Assembly: GCF_002432125.1 (NCBI RefSeq)
Contig: NZ_DJFS01000101.1
Span: 1 to 11,947, forward strand
From: Brevundimonas sp. UBA5866
GTDB taxonomy: Bacteria; Pseudomonadota; Alphaproteobacteria; Caulobacterales; Caulobacteraceae
Direction of reading: 5' to 3'
DNA: 11,947 bases
This document shows positions 7,218 through 11,947 of the stretch, piece after piece. Position 1 is the first letter of the stretch. Every line of letters starts with the position of its first letter. The notes beneath the pieces were generated by a model. The model was not told the DNA's origin. It worked only from the letters and a program-made list of their open reading frames with translations, and did no database searches. The position numbers and the translations under genes are program-made.

Positions 7218-8033
7218 ATGACAACCAGCGGCGATCCCGTACCCCACTCCCCCAAGGCTGCGGACGGCCTGAGATTGAGGGCGCGTTTGCGTTACCTCTA
7301 TCACGGCACCCAGCCCAATGCGGTGAAATTCCGCCTGATGGTGATCCTGATCGATCTGATCATCATCGGTTTTTTCATCGCCGCACCGATACTCAAAGAG
7401 GCGGGGTGGGCCTTCTATGTGGCCGATGCCATCATCGCCCTGATCCTAGGGCTTGATCTGGCGGCGCGGGCCTATGCCTATTCCGATATCAAGTCGTGGC
7501 TGAAAAAGCCGATCGTCTGGGTCGACCTGATGGTGCTGGCCACCCTGTTGTTCCCGGCATGGCTGGCCAATTTCGGTTTCCTGCGTCTTCTGCGTTTCTG
7601 GAGCTTGCTGAACAGCGACCTGTTCTGGCGCACGATTGGACGCAAATTCGATGATACCCGCGTCGAGGAAGTGACCCGCGCCGCCGCCGCACTGGTCACC
7701 TTCGTCTTTGTCACCACCGGTTTTGTCTACGCCTATTTCCGGGGCAAGGCCGAGGGCATCCACGGCTATCTCGACGCCCTTTATTTTACCGTGGCCACCC
7801 TTTCGACCACCGGCTTTGGCGACATCACCCTGCCGGGCAACTGGGGGCGGGTCATTTCCATCGTCATCATGCTGGTGGGGATCACCCTGTTCATCCGCCT
7901 GGCCCAGACCCTGATCCGCCCGGGCAAGGTCCGCTTTCCATGCCCACGCTGCGGCTTACAGAAACACGATCAGGACGCGGTTCACTGTAAAGCGTGCGGT
8001 CTTCTGCTGAATATTCCGGACGAGGGGCACTAG
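7218..8033 (+). CDS. Six-TM potassium-channel-like protein with C-terminal zinc ribbon
   Basis: This inner-membrane protein has 271 residues from the ATG at 7218. Hydrophobic segments lie at about 40-58, 64-84, 98-117, 119-134, 153-173 and 208-232. Between the last two is a pore helix followed by TTGFGD at 197-202, a K+-channel selectivity-filter signature (TVGYGD class), so it should be a tetrameric cation channel, most likely for K+. The fourth segment (FLRLLRFWSLL) has only two arginines, so voltage sensing would be weak or absent. After the pore, CPRC (242-245) and CKAC (257-260) form a four-cysteine zinc ribbon at the extreme C-terminus, unlike the RCK domains of many bacterial channels. 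The frame extends upstream to ATG 7155, but that part is not channel-like and lies opposite the start of dapF, so 7218 is preferred; its ribosome site is poor. Ion specificity and the role of the ribbon are inference. Confidence 0.85.
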   Translation: MTTSGDPVPHSPKAADGLRLRARLRYLYHGTQPNAVKFRLMVILIDLIIIGFFIAAPILKEAGWAFYVADAIIALILGLDLAARAYAYSDIKSWLKKPIVWVDLMVLATLLFPAWLANFGFLRLLRFWSLLNSDLFWRTIGRKFDDTRVEEVTRAAAALVTFVFVTTGFVYAYFRGKAEGIHGYLDALYFTVATLSTTGFGDITLPGNWGRVISIVIMLVGITLFIRLAQTLIRPGKVRFPCPRCGLQKHDQDAVHCKACGLLLNIPDEGH

Positions 8034-8139
8034 GCTGGCGGATTTTCTGCGGAAATGAGGTCGAACCGATTTGTTGCCTTGTCGTGTCGTAATGTGGTCG
8101 TCAATGTGACGAACTCGAACATAGAGTCAGGGAGGACCC
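8034..8139 (+). promoter_or_regulatory. Intergenic region likely holding the promoter of the S9A peptidase pair
   Basis: These 106 bases are the only sizeable gap before the tandem peptidase genes and therefore the likely promoter location. No confident -35/-10 pair is visible. AATGTG occurs twice, at 8091-8096 and 8103-8108, in 12-base register. A GAGTC at 8124-8128 fits the GANTC site methylated by CcrM in Caulobacterales. GGAGG at 8131-8135 is a strong Shine-Dalgarno four bases before the ATG at 8140. Confidence 0.4.
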
Positions 8140-10335
8140 ATGTTCCGCATCATGACCCGCGCCGCGGCCTATCGTTCCGCTGCGGCTACTGCCGCCCTCA
8201 TGCTGGGAGCCGGCATTCCGGCTATGGCAGCGGCCCAATCGGCACCGCCCCCCTCGGCGCCCGCCCCCGCTTCCGGATTTGCAATGACCGACGCCACAGA
8301 CCCGTATATCTGGCTCGAAGACATCGAAAGCCCGCGCGTCAATGCGTGGGTCGCAGAGCGCAATGCCCGCACGCTGGACACGCTGCAATCCCATCCGGTC
8401 TATGAAACCCTGCATCAGCAGGCGCTGGACATCCTGCAGTCCCGTGACCGTATTCCGTCCGGGGGTCTGACCCGCGGCGGCAAGGTCGACAATTTCTGGC
8501 AAGACGCCGACCATGTGCGTGGCATCTGGCGCCGTACCACGGTCGAATCCTACAACACCGACAATCCCGTCTGGGAAACCATTCTGGATGTCGATGCACT
8601 GGCTGCCGCCGAGAATGCCAACTGGGTCTACAAGGGCTCGAACTGCCTCCAGCCTGAAGGCCGCTACTGCCTGCTCCAGCTGTCCAATGGCGGCAAGGAC
8701 GCGACCACCGTTCGTGAATACGACACGGTCGAGCGCAAATTCGTCGAAGGCGGCATCAGCTTCCCCGAGTCCAAGAGCGGCATCAGCTGGATCGACCGCG
8801 ACACCCTGCTGATCTCAGACGCCTTTACCGAGGCCGCGCAGACCACCTCGGGTTACTCCCGCGTGGTGCGTGTGATGAAACGCGGCCAGAGCGTCGAGCA
8901 AGCCCCGATCGTCTATGAGGGCAAGCCAGATGACATGTCGATCTCGGCCTATGTGCTGCGCGATGCAGACGGTGTCGCCAAGGCCACCTTCATCAACCGC
9001 GCCATCGACTTCTATAGCCGCGAGACCTTCGAACTGAAGGCCGACGGCTCGGTCGTGCCGGTTCCGCTTCCCGCCAAGGGTGGCATCACGGCGCTGGTCG
9101 CTGGCAAGCTGGTGGTGTCCACCGACGAGCCGTGGACGGCACCTTCGGGTCAAACCTTCAAGACGGGCGACGTTTTCGCCTATGATTTCGAAGACTGGAA
9201 GGCCGACAAATCCGTGCAGGCCCAGTTGGTCATCAGCCCGGGCGAGCGCGAGGCCATCGAAGGCATTTCGGCAACCCGCAACAAGCTGATCGTGGCCCTG
9301 TACGAGAATGTGCGCGGTTCGATCTATGTCTACGACCCGTCCGACTGGTCGCGCACGCGTCTGGACCTGCCGGAAAACGTTACGGTGGGCATCGGCTCGA
9401 CCTCTCGCGAGAACGACCGCTTCTTTGCGTCGGTCAGCGGCTATCTGACCCCTTCGACCCTCTATATGGGTGATGCTGCGACCGGTACCGTCGCCGTGTC
9501 CAAATCCCTGCCGGCCAAATTCGATGCCAGCGGCAAGATTGTCGAACAGCACGAGGCGGTCAGCAAAGACGGCACCCGCGTGCCCTATTTCGTCGTGCGC
9601 AATGAAAATGCGCCGATGGATGGCTCCAACCCCACACTCCTGTACGGCTATGGCGGGTTCCAGAACTCGTTGCTGCCGTCCTATTCGGCCACGATGGGCA
9701 AGCTGTGGCTGGAGCGCGGCGGCGTCTATGTCATCGCCAACACCCGTGGCGGCGGCGAGTTCGGCCCGCGATGGCACCAGGCTGCCCTGCAACAGAACCG
9801 CCAACGCGCACACGAGGACTTCCAGGCCGTTGCCGAAGACCTGATCGCGCGCGGCATCACCAGCCAGCCGCACCTTGGCATCATGGGCGGCTCGCAAGGG
9901 GGTCTGTTCATGGGGGCCATGCTGACCCAGCGTCCGGACCTGATCAATGCGGCCATTATCCAGGTGCCGCTGTTTGACATGCTGCGCTTCCACAAACTGC
10001 TGGCGGGCGCATCGTGGATTGGCGAATACGGCAATCCGGACATTCCCGAACAGCGCGCCTGGATCGCGGAATACTCGCCCTATCAAAAGCTTGATGCCGA
10101 TGCTCCGTACCCGGAGGTCTTCATCCACACCTCGACCAAGGATGACCGCGTCCACCCCGGCCACGCCCGCAAGGCCGTGGCGCGTCTGGAAGAGCTGGGC
10201 CATCAGGTGCTGTTCTACGAGAACACTGACGGTGGTCACGCCGCCGGGGCCAACCTGCGTGAAACCGCCCGCCGCCAAGCCTTGGAATACACCTATCTGA
10301 CCCGTCGTCTCATGGACGACAGCAAAGCGGACTAA
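8140..10335 (+). CDS. S9A prolyl-oligopeptidase family serine peptidase, exported (copy 1)
   Basis: This 731-residue enzyme is expected to cut short peptides, typically after proline. Residues 1-32 form a Sec signal peptide (Arg/Lys start, Ala/Leu core, AMAAA before Gln33), followed by an Ala/Pro linker, so it acts in the periplasm or outside the cell. DPYIWLEDIESP at 54-65 is the classic start of the prolyl-oligopeptidase beta-propeller domain, which runs to about 480. The alpha/beta-hydrolase domain has YGYGGF at 502-507 (oxyanion-hole Tyr in the family), nucleophile Ser585 in GGSQGG, Asp668/669 in KDDRVHPGHA, and His700 in DGGHAAG. The triad is complete. Two cysteines about ten residues apart (SNC...YC) in the propeller are shared with the next gene. 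GGAGG just upstream supports the start. The downstream paralog begins 7 nt after the stop, indicating an operon. Proline specificity is from family knowledge only. Confidence 0.93.
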   Translation: MFRIMTRAAAYRSAAATAALMLGAGIPAMAAAQSAPPPSAPAPASGFAMTDATDPYIWLEDIESPRVNAWVAERNARTLDTLQSHPVYETLHQQALDILQSRDRIPSGGLTRGGKVDNFWQDADHVRGIWRRTTVESYNTDNPVWETILDVDALAAAENANWVYKGSNCLQPEGRYCLLQLSNGGKDATTVREYDTVERKFVEGGISFPESKSGISWIDRDTLLISDAFTEAAQTTSGYSRVVRVMKRGQSVEQAPIVYEGKPDDMSISAYVLRDADGVAKATFINRAIDFYSRETFELKADGSVVPVPLPAKGGITALVAGKLVVSTDEPWTAPSGQTFKTGDVFAYDFEDWKADKSVQAQLVISPGEREAIEGISATRNKLIVALYENVRGSIYVYDPSDWSRTRLDLPENVTVGIGSTSRENDRFFASVSGYLTPSTLYMGDAATGTVAVSKSLPAKFDASGKIVEQHEAVSKDGTRVPYFVVRNENAPMDGSNPTLLYGYGGFQNSLLPSYSATMGKLWLERGGVYVIANTRGGGEFGPRWHQAALQQNRQRAHEDFQAVAEDLIARGITSQPHLGIMGGSQGGLFMGAMLTQRPDLINAAIIQVPLFDMLRFHKLLAGASWIGEYGNPDIPEQRAWIAEYSPYQKLDADAPYPEVFIHTSTKDDRVHPGHARKAVARLEELGHQVLFYENTDGGHAAGANLRETARRQALEYTYLTRRLMDDSKAD

Positions 10336-10342
10336 ACAGATA

Positions 10343-11947
10343 ATGATGCGTACACTGCTTATTTCGGCAGCTCTTCCCGCTATCATGCTGGCCGCCTGCG
10401 CCACCCACACCACGGGTGCCGCGGGCGAGCCCGGCAAACCGGGCATCAGCGCCTCGAGCACCCCGCCTCACTTCCCGCGCGACCTGTCACCTGCCGGCGT
10501 GGCCGCCGCCGATGACAATCTGGCGCTGGAAGAGGTGCAAGGCACCGAAGCTATGGCCTTTGTCGCCCGCTCCAACGAGAAGGCACTGGCCGCTCTGACG
10601 ACAGATCCGCGTTACGATACCTTCCGCCAGCAGGCCGAAGCGATCCTGACCTCGACGGACCGTATCCCCTCGCCACGCTTCCTTGGCGACCGGCTCTCGA
10701 ACTTCTGGCAGGACGGCACCAATCCCAAGGGCCTGTGGCGTCGGACGACCGTCGAAAGCTACGCCACGCCGAACCCGCAATGGGAAACCCTGCTGGACGT
10801 GGACGCTCTGGCCAGGGCCGAGGGGCGTGACTGGGTCTTCAAGGGCGTGAACTGCCTCGCCCCCGCCGAAACACGGTGCCTGATCTCCCTGTCCGACGGC
10901 GGCAAGGACGCCGTCGCCGTGCGCGAGTTCGACGTCACCACCAAACGTTTCGTCGATGGCGGCTTCTCCATCCCCGAGGGCAAGCACCGCATCAGCTGGC
11001 TGGATCAGGACACCGTGCTTGTGGCTACCGATTTCGGCCCGGGCTCGCTGACCGAAAGCGGCTATCCCTATATCGTCAAATCCCTGAAGCGCGGGCAGGC
11101 GATGGCACAGGCCACCGAGGTCTATCGCGGCGAACAGGGTGACGGCGGCTATGGCGTCTCGCCCATCGTCATGCGCAAGGTCGATGGTTCGGTCGAAGCG
11201 GTATTGTTCAACCGCCCGCTGGACACCTTCCGATCGCAGATCTGGGCGCTGGGCGCCGATGGCAAGCCGTGGCAGCTGCAACTGCCCGAGCGCGTCGGCA
11301 TCCAGGGCATGCTGGATGGCAAGCTGATCTTCGCGCTGGACCAGGACTGGACCTTCGACGGTCGCGCCTACAAGGGCGGCGACCTGCTGGCCGTGCCACT
11401 GGAACTGCTGAACATCCAGCGTTCGCGCATTGCCTATCCAAAACAAGCGGCCCTGGTGTTTTCCCCGACCGCCCGCCAGTCTCTGCAGGACGTGCAGGTG
11501 ATGAAGGACGGCATCATGGCCGTCATCGCCGACAATGTGGTGGGCAAGCTGACCCGCTTCACGCTGAACGACAGCGGCTGGCAGCAAAACGCCATCGCCG
11601 TGCCGGAAAACGTGGCGGTAAACCTTGGCTCGGCATCACGCTCGACCGGTCGTGTTTTCGTCTCGACCCAAGGCTTCCTGACCCCGCCGACGCTCAGCCT
11701 CGCTGACTTCAATACCGGTGCCGTGGCGCCGATGAAGGCCGCGGCGGCCAAGTTCGACGCCTCGACCCATGTGGTCGAACAGTTCGAGGCCACCTCGACC
11801 GACGGGACCAAGATCCCCTACTTCATAGTCCGCCCCCGCGATCTCAAGATGGACGGCAAGGCCCCGACCATCCTGTTCGGTTACGGCGGCTTCCAGGCCA
11901 GCTTCCCGCCCGCCTACAAGCCGGAGATGGGCAAGCTGTGGCTGGAG
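10343..11947 (+). CDS. S9A prolyl-oligopeptidase family lipoprotein (copy 2), 3' end outside window
   Basis: The frame is open without a stop from the ATG at 10343 to the last base, 535 codons. The N-terminus (basic residue, hydrophobic core, lipobox LAAC at 16-19) predicts a lipoprotein anchored through Cys19. The rest aligns along its length with the preceding gene: NFWQDGTNPKGLWRRTTVES, WETLLDVDALARAE, the NC...RC cysteine pair, the SLSDGGKDAVAVREFD block and, at the end, FGYGGFQASFP followed by MGKLWLE. The propeller is complete, but the Ser-Asp-His triad would lie in the roughly 200 residues beyond the window, so activity cannot be judged. The usual DPY.WLE motif is degenerate here (DDNLALEE). 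ATG 10343 or the adjacent 10346 could be the start; no Shine-Dalgarno is visible, and the 7-nt gap suggests translational coupling with copy 1. It most likely arose by tandem duplication. Confidence 0.88.
   Translation, partial: MMRTLLISAALPAIMLAACATHTTGAAGEPGKPGISASSTPPHFPRDLSPAGVAAADDNLALEEVQGTEAMAFVARSNEKALAALTTDPRYDTFRQQAEAILTSTDRIPSPRFLGDRLSNFWQDGTNPKGLWRRTTVESYATPNPQWETLLDVDALARAEGRDWVFKGVNCLAPAETRCLISLSDGGKDAVAVREFDVTTKRFVDGGFSIPEGKHRISWLDQDTVLVATDFGPGSLTESGYPYIVKSLKRGQAMAQATEVYRGEQGDGGYGVSPIVMRKVDGSVEAVLFNRPLDTFRSQIWALGADGKPWQLQLPERVGIQGMLDGKLIFALDQDWTFDGRAYKGGDLLAVPLELLNIQRSRIAYPKQAALVFSPTARQSLQDVQVMKDGIMAVIADNVVGKLTRFTLNDSGWQQNAIAVPENVAVNLGSASRSTGRVFVSTQGFLTPPTLSLADFNTGAVAPMKAAAAKFDASTHVVEQFEATSTDGTKIPYFIVRPRDLKMDGKAPTILFGYGGFQASFPPAYKPEMGKLWLE

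Noticed and set aside
5188..7221. 677-codon reading frame on the plus strand opposite maeB and dapF
   Set aside because: It lies antisense to two clearly recognised genes, and its translation is rich in His, Arg, Gly and Gln without any family motif. This is typical of the antisense frame of high-GC genes.
8815..10461. 548-codon minus-strand frame opposite the first S9A peptidase
   Set aside because: It is the shadow of a gene with a complete catalytic triad and shows no recognisable motif of its own.
10487..11587. 366-codon minus-strand frame opposite the second S9A gene
   Set aside because: It mirrors the shadow frame of copy 1, as expected from the paralogy of the sense strands, and has no independent support.

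Overview
The window is an ordinary-looking, gene-dense, high-GC chromosomal segment. The best guess is an alphaproteobacterium of the Caulobacteraceae (Caulobacter, Brevundimonas or Asticcacaulis type). That guess rests on base composition, mostly weak Shine-Dalgarno sites, and above all a soluble hybrid histidine kinase that matches Caulobacter ShkA in domain order and residue spacing. The genus is inference. I see no mobile element, CRISPR array, tRNA or rRNA.

Layout, left to right. (1) The 3' end of comM/yifB (Mg-chelatase-like AAA+ helicase), plus strand, cut by the left edge. (2) A ShkA-like kinase (DHp, CA, pseudo-receiver, DDR linker, receiver), plus strand. (3) An AmpG-like muropeptide permease of the major facilitator superfamily, plus strand, 35 nt behind the kinase. 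(4) A strong bidirectional terminator between the converging ampG and maeB genes. (5) maeB (malic enzyme fused to a phosphotransacetylase-like domain) and, upstream of it on the minus strand, dapF (diaminopimelate epimerase). (6) A six-segment potassium-channel-like protein with a C-terminal zinc ribbon, plus strand, divergent from dapF with almost no gap. (7) Two tandem S9A prolyl-oligopeptidase paralogs, plus strand. The first has an ordinary signal peptide. The second has a lipoprotein signal and runs off the right edge before its catalytic residues; it is open to the last base.

How the genes fit together. AmpG (muropeptide import) and DapF (meso-diaminopimelate for peptidoglycan and lysine) both concern the cell wall, but they lie in separate transcription units. 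MaeB links malate to pyruvate and is probably sensed by acetyl-CoA through its C-terminal domain. The two S9A enzymes would be envelope or secreted peptidases, one soluble and one lipid-anchored.

The most interesting item is the kinase. In Caulobacter, ShkA is held inactive by its pseudo-receiver and a linker DDR motif until cyclic di-GMP binds, and it then feeds phosphate through ShpA to TacA. The pieces needed for that mechanism are visible here at matching spacing, so the protein can be named well beyond a generic hybrid kinase. I did not find convincing evidence of an entirely new system in this window.
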